From NCBI GenBank assembly GCA_031761405.1, contig JASEVX010000008.1, positions 43,953,337 to 44,017,336 of the forward strand: DNA of 64,000 bases. Direction: 5' to 3'. Origin of the DNA: Serripes groenlandicus. Taxonomy: Eukaryota > Mollusca > Bivalvia > Cardiida > Cardiidae. Of this stretch, positions 51,693 through 63,450 are shown piece after piece. The notes beneath the pieces were generated by a model. It worked only from the letters and a program-made list of their open reading frames with translations, made no database searches and had not been told where the DNA came from. Positions within the stretch are counted from its first letter, which is position 1, and the number at the start of each line of letters is the position of its first letter. A program made the position numbers and the translations under genes.

Positions 51693-51820
51693 AGTTGACG
51701 CCTCTGCTGCAGTCGACTTTTGAACAAAATATGTGGAAAGTAGAAAATGCTTACGTTTAGCAATGTTTCCTTTACTTTCAATGTTTCATACTCAATGTCA
51801 AAAGATGTACCCTTTTAACA
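51693..51820 (+). mobile_element. MITE-A, degenerate copy
   Basis: TTGACGCCTCTGCTGCAGTC, AAAATGCTTACGTTTAGCAA and CCTTTACTTTCAATGTTTC remain. The terminal repeats are lost. Confidence 0.45.
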
Positions 51821-52015
51821 TTTCATCATCACAATACATTTCCTAAGCAAACAGCATGAAATAGCAAATCAGGTAAATGATTAAACTTCATATCTCTTGC
51901 AGAAGAAGACCAATTCAGGAGGTTAACAATTTGTTATTGTGAAAATTAATTGAACACGTACAAGTGCTCATATCATTCGGTCTACTACACTCGACAATAG
52001 GTAGGCACTGTGCCT

Positions 52016-52870
52016 TCGGGAATCTTCGTATAACCAAGTCTAGCTTTGTACACCAGTCAACGAACACGTTCGTGAATGTTCGTAAAGCCAAATCTAGCTA
52101 TGTACACCAGTCTACGAACGCGTTCGTGAATGTTCGTAAAGCCAAATTTAACTATGTACACAAGCTTACGAGCATCTTTACTAATTTTCGTATAATCAAA
52201 TATAGCTATGTACACCAATCTACGAACACGTTCGTGAAAGATCGTATAACCAAGTCTAGCTATTTACACCAGCCTACAAACACGTTCATGAATGTTCATA
52301 TAAGCAAGTCAAGCTATGTACACCAATCTACGAACACGTTCGTGAAAGATCGTATGACCAAGTCTAGCTATTTACACCAGCCTACAAACACGTTCATGAA
52401 TGTTCGTATAAGCAAGTCAAGCTATGTACACGTTCGCGAAAGATCGTATAACCAAGTCTAGCTATTTACACCAGTCTACAAACACGTTCATGAATGTTCG
52501 TATAAGCAAGTCAAGCTATGTACACCAATCTACGAACACGTTCGTGAAAGGTCGTATAACCAAGTCTAGCTATGTACACCAGCCTACAAACACGTTCGTG
52601 AATGTTTGTATAACCAAATCTAGCTATGTACACCAATCTACGAACACGTTCGTGAAAGATCGTATAACCAAGTCTAGCTATTTACACCAGCCTACAAACA
52701 CGTTCATGAGTGTTCGTATAAGCAAGTCAAGCTATGTACACCAATCTACGAACATGTTCGTGAAAGGTCGTATAACCAAGTCTAGCTATGTACACCAGCC
52801 TACAAACACGTTCGTGAATGTTTGTATAACCAAATCTAGCTATGAACACCAGCTTACGAACATTCACGAG
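52016..52870 (+). repeat. 54-bp minisatellite, about 16 units, open in frame
   Basis: The unit is roughly TTCGTATAACCAAGTCTAGC, TATGTACACCAGCCTACGAA, CACGTTCGTGAATG. CGTAAAGCC or CGTATAACC starts 54 bp apart. Fifty-four is a multiple of three, so two overlapping plus frames (51964-52461, 52424-53026) read an 18-residue repeat like ITKSSYVHQSTNTFVNVR. The frame switches at about 52430, where roughly 14 bases of one unit are missing. No signal peptide or unique flanking domain is seen. Confidence 0.92.
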
Positions 52871-52939
52871 GATACCATGTGTACATATTTTCGAGTGCAT
52901 TGGACGTCGCAAGACCACGGTCAACGAAAGTTTACATTC

Positions 52940-53007
52940 TTAACTCTTCCGCCGCCAATGGCAATATTGAAGTGTTTGCAGATTAAGGTGAGGCAGCTCG
53001 TAACGAG
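52940..53007 (+). mobile_element. MITE-B left half, truncated by satellite
   Basis: TTAACTCTTCCGCCGCCAAT, GGCAATATTGAAGTGTTTGC and GTGAGGCAGCTCGTAACGAG are the left half. The sequence then jumps at the middle of the central dyad into the 48-bp array, so the right half is missing. Confidence 0.85.
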
Positions 53008-55535
53008 ATTAACGAAATACTGTTGAAGGTGGTATAAAACATCTTACAAAACCAAATTAACGAAATACTGTTGAAGGTGGTATAAAACATCTTACAAAAC
53101 CAAATTAACGAAATACTGTTAAAGGTGGTATAAAACATCTTACAAAACCAAATTAACGAAATAATGTTGAAGGTGGTATAAAACATCTTACAAAACCAAA
53201 TTAACGAAATACTATTGAAGATGGTATAAAACATCTTACAAAACCAAATTAACGAAATACTGTTGAAGGTGGTATAAAACATCTTACAAAACCAAATTAA
53301 CGAAATACTGTTGAAGGTGGTATAAAACATCTTACAAAACCAAATTAACGAAATACTGTTGAAGGTGGTATAAAACATCTTACAAAACCAAATTAACGAA
53401 ATACTGTTGAAGGTGGTATAAAACATCTTACAAAACCAAATTAACGAAATACTGTTGAAGGTGGTATAAAACATCTTACAAAACCAAATTAACGAAATAC
53501 TGTTGAAGGTGGTATAAAACATCTTACAAAACCAAATTAACGAAATACTGTTGAAGGTGGTATAAAACATCTTACAAAACCAAATTAACGAAATACTGTT
53601 GAAGATGGTATAAAACATCTTACAAAACCAAATTAACGAAATACTGTTGAAGGTGGTATAAAACATCTTACAAAACCAAATTAACGAAATACTGTTGAAG
53701 GTGGTATAAAACATCTTACAAAACCAAATTAACGAAATACTGTTGAAGGTGGTATAAATCATCTTACAAAACCAAATTAACGAAATACTGTTGAAGGTGG
53801 TATAAAACATCTTACAAAATCAAATTAACGAAATACTGTTGAAGATGGTATAAAACATCTTACAAAACCAAATTAACGAAATACTGTTGAAGGTGGTATA
53901 AAACATCTTACAAAACCAAATTAACGAAATACTGTTGAAGGTGGTATAAAACATCTTACAAAACCAAATTAACGAAATACTGTTGAAGGTGGTATAAAAC
54001 ATCTTACAAAACCAAATTAACGAAATACTGTTGAAGGTGGTATAAAACATCTTACAAAACTAAATTAACGAAATACTGTTGAAGATGGTGTAACACACCT
54101 TACAAAACCAAATTAACGAAATACTGTTGAAGATGGTATAACACTACTTACAAAACCAAATTAACGAAATACTGTTGAAGATGGTGTAACACACCTTACA
54201 AAACAAATTAACGAAATACTGTTGAAGGTGGTATAACACTTCTTACAAAACCAAATTAACGAAATACTGTTGAAGGTGGTATAAAACATCTTACAAAACT
54301 AAATTAACGAAATACTGTTGAAGATGGTATAACACTACTTACAAAACCAAATTAACGAAATACTGTTGAAGGTGGTATAAAACATCTCACAAAACCAAAT
54401 TAACGAAATACTGTTGAAGATGGTATAACACTACTTACAAAACCAACTTAACGAAATACTGTTGAAGATGGTATAAAACATCTTACAATACCAAATTAAC
54501 GAAATATTGTTGAAGGTGGTATAAAACATCTTACAAAACCAACTTAACGAAATACTGTTGAAGGTGGTATAAAACATCTTACAAAACCAAATTAACAAAA
54601 TACTGTTGAAGATGGTATAACACTACTTACAAAACCAAATTAACGAAATACTGTTGAAGATGGTATAAAACATCTTACAAAACCAAATTAACGAAATACT
54701 GTTGAAGATGGTGTAACACACCTTACAAAACCAAATAAACGAAATACTGTTGAAGGTGGTATAACACTTCTTACAAAACCAAATAAACGAAATACTGTTG
54801 AAGGTGGTATAAAACATCTTACAAAACCAAATTAACGAAATACTGTTGAAGGTGGTATAAAACATCTTACAAAACCAAATTAACGAAATACTGTTGAAGA
54901 TGGTATAAAACATCTTACAAAACCAAATTAACGAAATACTGTTGAAGGTGGTATAAAACATCTTACAAAACCAAATTAACGGAATACTGTTGAAGATGGT
55001 GTAACACACCTTACAAAACCAAATAAACGAAATACTGTTGAAGGTGGTATAACACTTCTTACAAAATCAAATTAACGAAATACTGTTGAAGGTGGTATAA
55101 AACATCTTACAAAACCAAATTAACGAAATACTGTTGAAGACGGTATAACACTACTTACAAAACCAAATTAACGAAATACTGTTGAAGGTGGTATAACACT
55201 TCTTACATAACCAAATTAACGAAATACTGTTGAAGACGGTATAACACTACTTACAACACCAAATTAACGAAATACTGTTGAAGGTGGTATAACACTTCTT
55301 ACATAACCAAATTAACGAAGTACTGTTGAAGGTGGTATAAAACATCTTACAAAACCAAATTAACGAAATACTGTTGAAAATGGTATAACACTACTTACAA
55401 AACCAAATTAACGAAATACTGTTGAAGGTGGTATAAAACATCTTACAAAACCAAATTAACGAAATACTGTTGAAGGTGGTATAACACTACTTACAAAACC
55501 AAATTAACGAAAAACTGTTGAAGATGGTATAACAC
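53008..55535. repeat. 48-bp satellite array, about 52 units, derived from SINE S1 3' end
   Basis: The unit is CAAATTAACGAAATACTGTT, GAAGGTGGTATAAAACATCT, TACAAAAC. The first part is very homogeneous. From about 54070 two unit types mix (TATAAAACATCTTAC and TATAACACTACTTAC or GTGTAACACACCTTAC). The S1 3' end ACTGAAATACTGTTGAAAGC, GGCGTAAAACACC aligns with the unit. Minus-strand frames up to 275 codons read MFYTTFNSISLIWFCK repeats, a by-product of the 48-bp period. Confidence 0.95.
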
Positions 55536-55629
55536 GTCATTGAATATATGAATATATAAAGAGCAGACTAAACAATACAGAGCTTGTATCTCTTTTCTAT
55601 CAAGAGAATACACGAACATATAGACATAT

Positions 55630-55890
55630 GAGCCGTCCCGCGAGAAAACCAACATTATGGCCTCTGCGTAATGCATAGACCCAGATCAGCATGCGCAGTC
55701 TGCGCAGATTGATCGGGGCCGACACATTCCGTATCAGGGGAATAGAGATATAGCGTAATGATTCCTGAAACAGAAAATACACAGGAGGCAAAATGTGTAT
55801 GTCCGGGTTAGCCTGCGCGGCATGCTTAGGGTGATCCGGCTCGATACTTTACGCAGAGTGCACAGTGTAAATTTTCTCGCGGGACGGCTC
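55630..55890 (+). mobile_element. MITE-C copy, full length
   Basis: GAGCCGTCCCGCGAGAAAAC to TTTTCTCGCGGGACGGCTC, with near-perfect outer ends. The interior has CTGCGTAATGCATAGACC, ACACATTCCGTATCAGGGG and GTTAGCCTGCGCGGCATGCT. It lies about 95 bp after the 48-bp array. Confidence 0.92.
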
Positions 55891-56039
55891 AATTATATTG
55901 GATTAAAGATTAAAATGTCTACGCGTACCAATAACTCGTGATTTAGGGCAAGCTAGAATGATATTACTTCTTACGTGAAATAAACAACAAAACATGTCCA
56001 TAGCCTGTGGGAATTTTCTGTTCAGTATTTATTATATAA

Positions 56040-56290
56040 ACCGCCTCGGGAGTGTCATGGTTTAAAAGAGACAGTCTCGAGAAAGGGACAACGACGTTCG
56101 ATCCCTTGTCGGGTCATGTAGAATACTTAAAAAGTAAATGTAAAATGTGGTACAGGCTTCCCTCCTTGGCACTCGGAGATGCGCTGATATCAGTGACTCA
56201 TTGGTTTCATATTATTTACCCGCAGTACTGTTAATTTATCCAGGAAACGCCGCAAAATGACCGAAATACTGTTGAATGTACAATTCAAAC
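56040..56290 (+). mobile_element. SINE S1, diverged
   Basis: ACCGCCTCGGGAGTGTCATG head, then a poor B-box region (CGTTCGATCCCTTGTCGGGT). The body has TGTGGTACAGGCTTCCCTCC, TTGGCACTCGGAGATGCG and CAGGAAACGCCGCAAAATGA, and ends CCGAAATACTGTTGAATG. The end is strikingly like the 48-bp array unit. Confidence 0.8.
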
Positions 56291-56559
56291 AAATGAACAC
56301 TATTTATTTAAGTTATTGAAAGATATTTAACTCGAGGGTAAGCATATACTTAACTTTTGCAAAACAAAAACCTGAAGTTTGTATCATTTTAGTATTCTCC
56401 AAGAGTCTACATACATAAACTGCTGAAAGGTAGAAGAAAACAAACAATTTACAAAAATGTGTAATTCGTGCTTATCCCATTGTTTTCTACAGTCTTCTGC
56501 TGCAAAACGAAGAACTATATAATAGAATAAAACCTAAAAGTTGTTGTTGTTACACATCG

Positions 56560-56790
56560 TGGTTTCGCGGATGAAACACGAACAAAGCATAAACTTTGTG
56601 ATTTCGATCCCAGGGCGGGTCTTACCAATGACCTAAGAAAAGGAAGTAATGGCTGCCCTCCTTAGCGCTCAGGGTTGCGGAGTTAGTATTACGACTGACT
56701 GGCTGGTATCAGGATAAATGGACCAGTAGTACTGGTAACTGGTACCAAGGAAGCGCCGTGATATAACTGACAATCGGTTGAAAGCTAATA
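56560..56790 (+). mobile_element. SINE S1 copy
   Basis: The head is ATCGTGGTTTCGCGGATGAA, with GATTTCGATCCCAGGGCGGG as the B-box region. The centre GCGCTCAGGGTTGCGGAGTT, ATCAGGATAAATGGACCAGT, GCGCCGTGATATAACTGACA is well kept. It ends GGTTGAAAGCTAATAAAAG, so the last module is altered. Confidence 0.83.
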
Positions 56791-56948
56791 AAAGAAATCG
56801 CGAAAAGATCCATATCACGCATATCTCAAATGTCACCATAGACACAACGAAAGGACCATCATTTACATCTGCAAATTGTTTCATCTTCGGAAAATAACAT
56901 TTGTTTTGGCTTATCTTTTGCATTATTGGTAATAAAAGACTCGCCATT

Positions 56949-57127
56949 TTAATCCGTTCCCACATTCAACATATAGCAGCAAACAATACAGAAAGCTATA
57001 CAAATGAAATTGAATAATGCAGAACTCATTGTAGACTAAGGCGAAGTTGCTCATATATCCACAAAATGTTCAAATCTCGTTTGCTGCTGATGTGTCTCAG
57101 ACTCTGGGTTTATGGAAAAAAGTTATT
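56949..57127 (-). mobile_element. MITE-A, degenerate copy
   Basis: TTTAATCCGTTCCCACATTC, CATATAGCAGCAAACAATAC, GGCGAAGTTGCTCATATATC and CTCGTTTGCTGCTGATGTGT remain. A second worse fragment may lie at 57230-57350 (GTAGCAGGCGGATTTTGAAA). Confidence 0.5.
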
Positions 57128-57374
57128 GTATTAATTAAATATGGTAAACTATAAAAAAAATCAAAAAAATAATCGTTTATTCAGATCGATATAATGACAT
57201 ATCAACCATTATATCTGTGATACAGTCGAACGTCTGTGCCTTTGTAGCAGGCGGATTTTGAAAAAAAAAAGTTAAAATGAAGAAAGTGTTTTCGTCTTTA
57301 GAATTTCCTTCCTTCCGAGCAATATTTTCAGCCATGTCGCATTTTCGAGAAGATACATATTTTTGAAAAGCAAA

Positions 57375-59225
57375 CGACTCTAAAGTAAACAAGCAAAGAA
57401 CAAAAAATAAATAGAATGAGTAGACGTATAAACACCCTTTTGATTACCATAAAAATATAAAAACAGACATTCATAAGAAAGTTTTATAAATATAACTATT
57501 CTTTTGAAAGATATATTTGTAAGATTATTCTTTTTGACGTTTGCTGTTTATACATATCAAACGAAATCCTACTCAATTTCAGATGTATGAACAATTGGCA
57601 GACATAATTTAAACCTCGTCTGCTGCCAGACGTATGAAGAAAGATACTCGTTGTTAAAATCGATACACTTTTGGTAAACGCCGAGGTTCAGTTTATGGTA
57701 TAAATCACGGGTTATATAATCTACGATACAAGAGAAAGTTGATGCAACGCATCAATGTCGCCGGAAATCCATACTGCAGTTATGCATAACACTAACATTA
57801 TAATATTTGAATAAACAGTTATCAACTGAGGGGCATATTGGAACATCAGGGGTGGGGTCAAGTGAAAATTTTTCATAACTTGCATTGTTTTGTCAACGAA
57901 GTGAATGCTAATTGAAGCCTTTCATTGTTTATGACCAATCTGCATTCCAAAGTAGGTTGACCATACACACAACCAACTAATTATTGATCATAAACAGTAA
58001 TAGAAATGAGTAATCTTGCCAATCATTAGTCTTAGTATGTATACAGTGCTTTCATTAAGGAATAATTATAAGATATTTGTGAATTACACATACACTTTTC
58101 AAGATGTTTGTCAGAATATTTGAATTTTATTATTTTTCAATAAAACCACAAAACAGACAATTTAGGATTTGCATGCAATAGCACGTCATTTTACCTTTCC
58201 TCTATTAAAGTCAACAGTGGACACCTTTGCAATGAGATAAGGGTTAAATCGCTGAAGACATGAGTTTTCTCTTGTTCTCAAAATGATATTACCGGTAGCT
58301 TGGTATCATACTTTAACAAATGTTGAAATGTAGTCCAATATTTATAAATTAGACCACCTTCGAAATATAATATCAACTTAACAGTTAAATCTCATCGAAA
58401 TTGTTGTATAATTTAAACTTAATTTCGAACATAAACTGAGCCCTACAACATGTTAATTTATTTTAATTCTTTCCTTCCTTTTTTATAATGAAAATAACAA
58501 ACTACTCATGTTTTAAAATTATATTATGATGAGCGCCCTTGTGTCAATGATGCATAGCAATATGCAGATCGGAAGCAATATGCCTTTAGGGAATTAAATG
58601 ACACATTTAAAATTGTCATGGACGAAATAATTGCGTACGAAAGACCCGATTCTTTCTTATTCGCAGAGATGTCGTTCTTGAAACTCTCTTTATAGGAAGA
58701 GAGTGTTCGTTCAAAGTAATATTTCTATTAAAACCAGTTTTATCTCGGTTTGTTCTTTTCTTCATTTGTTTCGAACCAAATAAACATTTTAAATCACCTA
58801 TGATTTACTATTTGTAAGTGAGTGTAAAGTGCGGCTCTCTGCAAAGGAGATTGATCTACGCAGTTGGTATGTAAAGAAATAATTAGACTGTGCGACGTAA
58901 AGGTTTGTAGTTATCGCCTTTTGATTACATGTAGTATATAGTGTAAAATAAAGTATTTCAGTCTAGCTAATAGGGACTGTTTTGTCTTCGTAAATAAAAC
59001 AAAAAAACATAAATGCGAGTCAAAATAAAGAAACTGAAAATACCTAAAACATCGGAATATTTATTTCATTTTAGATGTGTCATTACTTAGTGTTTTTAAA
59101 CAAACACAATTGTAATATGTTCAAGACATCTAAATGTGTTTCTTTCTAATAATAATCCCCCCTCCCATGTCATTTCCGAAAACCTATTAAAAATAGAAGT
59201 CGCGGGCTTCTGCCCGGCGACTAAT
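57375..59225. other. No gene or repeat recognised, about 1.85 kb
   Basis: This is the longest plain stretch. I see AT-rich sequence only. A short open run at 58619-58696 is too small to call. No element ends or tandem repeats are visible. Confidence 0.4.
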
Positions 59226-59227
59226 AC

Positions 59228-59348
59228 AAATGGATTTCTGCGCTAGTTCATTACGTGTAATTTAAAAATAGAAATATACGCTAGTACATTACGTGTAATT
59301 TAAAAATAGAAATCTACGCTAGTACATTACGTGTAATTTGAAAATAGA
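59228..59348. repeat. 38-bp tandem repeat, about 3 units
   Basis: The unit is TACGCTAGTACATTACGTGT, AATTTAAAAATAGAAATC. The final partial unit ends AAATAGAAAAGTACATT, 20 bp before a MITE-B. Confidence 0.92.
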
Positions 59349-59368
59349 AAAGTACATTAAAGGTATAT

Positions 59369-59582
59369 TTAACTCTTTCAGCGCCAAAGTCAAAATTTAG
59401 GTTTTTGCAAACAATACTGATTCAGGTGAGTCAGCTCATTACGAGCTGTCTCACCTAAAATCTGCATTGTTTGCCTTTTAGTTATAAAAAATAGTTCAAA
59501 GTTGTATTACAAGATACATGGAAACGCCCGATTTTGAACATGGAAGAGTCTACTTTAAACAATTCGGCGCTGAAAGAGTTAA
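59369..59582 (+). mobile_element. MITE-B copy, full length
   Basis: TTAACTCTTTCAGCGCC to GGCGCTGAAAGAGTTAA with TTAA both sides. The centre reads GTGAGTCAGCTCATTACGAG, CTGTCTCACC, with one stem base changed. Confidence 0.93.
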
Positions 59583-60500
59583 AGCGGTCTTGAATGTCAT
59601 AACAAGTAGTAAATTAGTACACGCCGAGCCGCGTAGGAACAAAACGATGTTTTGTTCACCATGCAAAGATTAAAGGGTCAGGCGAACTTGTTTTTCCATA
59701 ATTCCTTCACTCACCGCGTATAAGTTAAGATAACATGAGACAACTGTTTATTAACGTGACCTGTGTGAATTTACATACATGCATAACACATTTTATACAA
59801 AGTTACCTCACCGGCCCATTGGGCCTATAAGTCACTATAAAATACATATATACATAGTATAAGCGCATAAAGTCCCATGAAATGAGTTATTTACAAATAA
59901 ACAATACTTTGGAAACAGTGTGTGGAATGAGACATCGCACCTCATTATGCAATGTTTACTTTCACACAGTGCGTCCAACTCTGTACTGAAACACGATCTT
60001 CCCTAATGCATCAAGGTAGCTTATATACCGGGGTAAATAGGAATTGCTCCCAAGGTAATTTATCTACCATACGCATATGGAAAAGAAAAAACGTATTTTC
60101 GGATATCAGACTGCATAGCTATGTGGTTTGATCTTGATCTACAATATGAGAATGATCACACGTATTGAGTAAATAAGGTATATGCACGATTACCTTATCA
60201 ATGTAAATTGTGGGTTATTGAACTGACAAGAAACAAAGAAAGAAACTATAAACACAGATATATTTTAATTTGATAATCATCTTCATTTAAATGTATATAA
60301 CATTTGAACAGTTACTCAATATTCCCATTTAATTTTAATTTGCTTCTTGTAAAATGATAAAGTTTTGTTATTTGTACAAAATTGTTTGTAATTCACTAAA
60401 GGCTAATTTGCCTGAATGTAATACAATATATCATAAATTGTATTGTATATAGTGTTAATTCGTTTTATTTTGTACAAGTTAATTCCTATTTATTGACTTG
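59583..60500. other. No gene or repeat recognised
   Basis: I see unassigned AT-rich sequence. TACCTCACCGGCCCATTGGG at 59804 is a small GC-rich island without context. Confidence 0.4.
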
Positions 60501-60504
60501 TCAT

Positions 60505-60940
60505 TAACGAAATATTGATAAATGAGAAGCTAAGAATGTGGACCAAGGTTAGCCTTAGCAAATATCTGACATTGGCCTACATTGTAAGCAATTGCAGTTT
60601 TAAGTTTTTGCATAACAATATACGGAAATGTTGTTTTACAAACGGACGGAGGGACAGGCGACGGAAAAGTGCCACCCTTTTAACCGTTCTTGCAGTACTT
60701 TTTCTTTCACCACAAACTCAATTGATATACTTTTACCAGAGAAACTTGTATAATGCAGCCAGGCAGGGCTGCTGAAAACAGGTGACTGCTTATTGCAGTA
60801 ACGAAATATTGATACATGAAGCTAAGAACGTGGACCAATATTAGCCTGAATGAATGTCTGACATTGGCCTACATTGTTAGCGATTGCGGTTTAAAATCAA
60901 ACATCATAGGATACGCAAATGTTGTTTACGGTCGTTTGCA
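60505..60940 (+). repeat. Diverged tandem duplication, about 293 bp apart
   Basis: AACGAAATATTGATAAATGA and AGCTAAGAATGTGGACCAAG at 60507 recur as AACGAAATATTGATACATGA and AGCTAAGAACGTGGACCAAT at 60800. CTGACATTGGCCTACATTGT also recurs. A spanning 86-codon frame (60515-60775) has no domain. Confidence 0.82.
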
Positions 60941-61277
60941 GCGGGATAAGGGTTCAAAAAACGCTATTGTGAAAGTTCCACTTTGAAATAACTAAGTGAG
61001 CAGAAGGAATAAAAAGTGTAGCTGTTGCAGCAAATTAACAAGCTAATTAAAGGCATTTCCCGGAAATCAGAAACATCTGTTTTGATAAATTGCATCCATT
61101 GAATTTGTAATTCATTTGTATTTGGTTTAACATCGCTATAAAGCCCGTAGAACTGATAATAATACCAGATTTAAGTAATTAACAAGCCGTGTAAAACATA
61201 ATGTCTGCCAAGCCACGAGAAATGAGATTTTAGTATCATCTTGCGTTTGCGTCTTTATAAAAAAAAACCAATGCATT

Positions 61278-61435
61278 TCTATTTAGATTTTATCCCATTT
61301 TCCTACTGCAGTCCAGTTATATCACGGCCACAGATTGATTATGTTTTCAGGATACTCTAGGCTAGGAAATAGTTCTTGCCTAAAGGATCTCCCCCAACAC
61401 CTTCCCGAGCTCATCACTCAACCAAGGCAGATTTC
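61278..61435 (-). mobile_element. SINE S3, diverged
   Basis: CAGTTATATCACGGCCACAG, ATACTCTAGGCTAGGAAATA and CCTAAAGGATCTCCCCCAAC match S3 blocks in reverse. The 3' end and head are weak. Confidence 0.5.
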
Positions 61436-62400
61436 TGAAATACCATACAATACATTGTTTTTTTTTGCAATCGAAGAAACACATTACAAAAAGCACTTTG
61501 CATAGTACAAAGTACTGTTCAAGATACCAGATATTTAAAAAACAAACAAAGTGAGATAATGTTGAAAATATTAAATAATTTATAATAAAAATTAACCAAT
61601 ATATAAAGGCGTTATGCACTAACTCTATGTGTATATGCTAGACGTGGTATGAACATATGCTATACTTTCCTAAAAAGCGTATACAGAAAGAGTGAATTGT
61701 GAAAATACTTGATCACCGTTTCAGAAAAACACAAATTATGGTTATTGTACAGGAGTAGTAGATACAGAAAATATCTAGGCGTTCTTGCTGCAGGTACTTG
61801 CCAATGTTATTTATCTGAAATACTGTTTAAAACGGAATTAAGTTCAAAACAATAATATTCTATCACTCTTTTTCAATAGTAGTCTGCCGCAAATGATTAA
61901 CAAAAATCGTCTGAATCAACGGCGTCAAAAATAGCCTTTGTATCAATCACGGAAAGTGTTTTAACAAACGGAATAAATGAGTCGTGGGTGGGTTTCAAAT
62001 CGGTTTTAACGGTGTTTTATGTCCACAAATATCCCGGTATTCCAGAGAGACATGGGTCACACCAGACGATACGGGGTCGTGTTGCAATTCGAACACTGAC
62101 GACGACCAGCCTGGGACTACGGACAGTCTTATACGAGTCTTCGGTTTCCTGCTTTTTGAAGAGGCTTTATATATTTACAGTACACTCTGTATTAGCGGTC
62201 ACCTTTGTTAAGCAGCCAACTTTCCTTTAGTAACCACTTGACGATTGACCAATACAACATTTTTTTTTTTTTTTTTTTTTGACTTGTATTAAGCAGCCAC
62301 TTGTGATCAGTAGCAACATTTTTACTCTCTCAAGGGTCGTTGCCTAAGACAAGTTTGACTGTATATATACATGTATGGACATGTTGACGAAACAAAACTT
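61436..62400. other. Mostly unassigned; MITE-A debris at 61.9 kb
   Basis: GTCTGCCGCAAATG, AATCGTCTGAATCAACGGCG and ACGGAAAGTGTTTTAAC at 61883-61965 look like an eroded MITE-A. A T-run of about 20 lies at 62262-62280. Two frames of 75-80 codons at 61984-62230 show no domain. Confidence 0.4.
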
Positions 62401-62406
62401 ATTGTA

Positions 62407-62628
62407 GTCCCTCATACGACAATTCTGCAGCAGACGACTTTGAAACTATTTTGTCAAAACATAGAAAATCTCCATAATTGAATGGATAACCTATGACAAA
62501 AAGTGGAAAACATGTTACAAAAGGAGAAATTTCACGTTTTGTGCAATTTCTTCTTTTGTCACTATGTTTTCAAAAAAGCCGTCTGCTGCAAAGGCGTCAG
62601 AAAGCGTCTATATGAGAGACATTTAACT
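62407..62628 (-). mobile_element. MITE-A copy, ends mutated
   Basis: GTCCCTCATACGACAATTCT, GCAGCAGACGACTTTGAAAC, then the hairpin AAAGGAGAAATTTCACGTTT, TGTGCAATTTCTTCTTTTGT, and GCGTCTATATGAGAGACATT, TAA. It is related to the paired-change subfamily but one arm has lost GC (TTTCACG). Confidence 0.85.
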
Positions 62629-62652
62629 CTTGGTCGTGCTTTGTAACAATAT

Positions 62653-62878
62653 TTAACTCTTTTCCCCTTTACAGACGCATTTTGGCGCCTCTGCAGCAGA
62701 GGACCTTGACACAACTTGTGACAAAAGGAAGAAATTGATCATAATGAGAAATTTCTCCTTTTGCCACAAAGTCTTCAGCTCTATTCAATTGTTATACTTT
62801 CATTTACAGAATGTTTTCATATCGTTGTCAAGATGTTTTGTAAAGTCTACTGATTTGTTTTATATTGGGAAGGGTTAA
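62653..62878 (+). mobile_element. MITE-A copy, full length
   Basis: TTAACTCTTTTCCCCTTTAC to ATATTGGGAAGGGTTAA with TTAA both sides. The hairpin GGAAGAAATTGATCATAATG, AGAAATTTCTCCTTTTGCC has lost core pairing. It follows the previous copy at 25 bp in the opposite orientation. Confidence 0.87.
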
Positions 62879-62879
62879 T

Positions 62880-63445
62880 ACAAAAAAAAAGGCACGCTTT
62901 TGTAAGACGCGGCTTATAAATGTGTTTGACTGCAGGGGAAAACAAATCAATTTATTCAATCGATTAGCTTTTCGACTGGTTAAAGCAGAGACAAAGGTTT
63001 TTAATTTAACGTTTTATACATTGTATTTAGTGTTTTGGTCACGACGCTGATTTTTACAGACGAAAAACATAACATTTTTGACATGGTATAATATATGTCT
63101 GGTCGAAACAAAAGTATTTAGATAACACGGTATTGAACTTTCTTTTAATATGTACTAGTATAAGAAGTGCACAAGGCAAACCAACCAACCTTAAGTTTGT
63201 CAACCATTTCTTAAAAACTGACGGTGACTAATTGGTGAACATCGCAGAGCTATATCAAACTGTGTTTCCCAACTTCCTTTCACCAGTACTCCACGAATAT
63301 TTTTCTTGAATTTGATGAAAAAGCGTTAAGCTCAAATACATGCACCAATCAGTCCTAGAATAGTTCTACATGTGACTACATTTCTAAAATAGTATGTTTC
63401 AACTTTGGATAGTATTCGTATACTCTGAAGTTATGTATTAATCAT
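62880..63445. other. No feature recognised
   Basis: I see AT-rich sequence. A 61-codon frame at 62865-63050 has no domain. Confidence 0.4.
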
Positions 63446-63450
63446 ATATC

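Noticed and set aside
61984..62230. Overlapping frames of 75 and 80 codons
   Set aside because: They overlap in different frames on the same strand, and neither has a recognisable domain.
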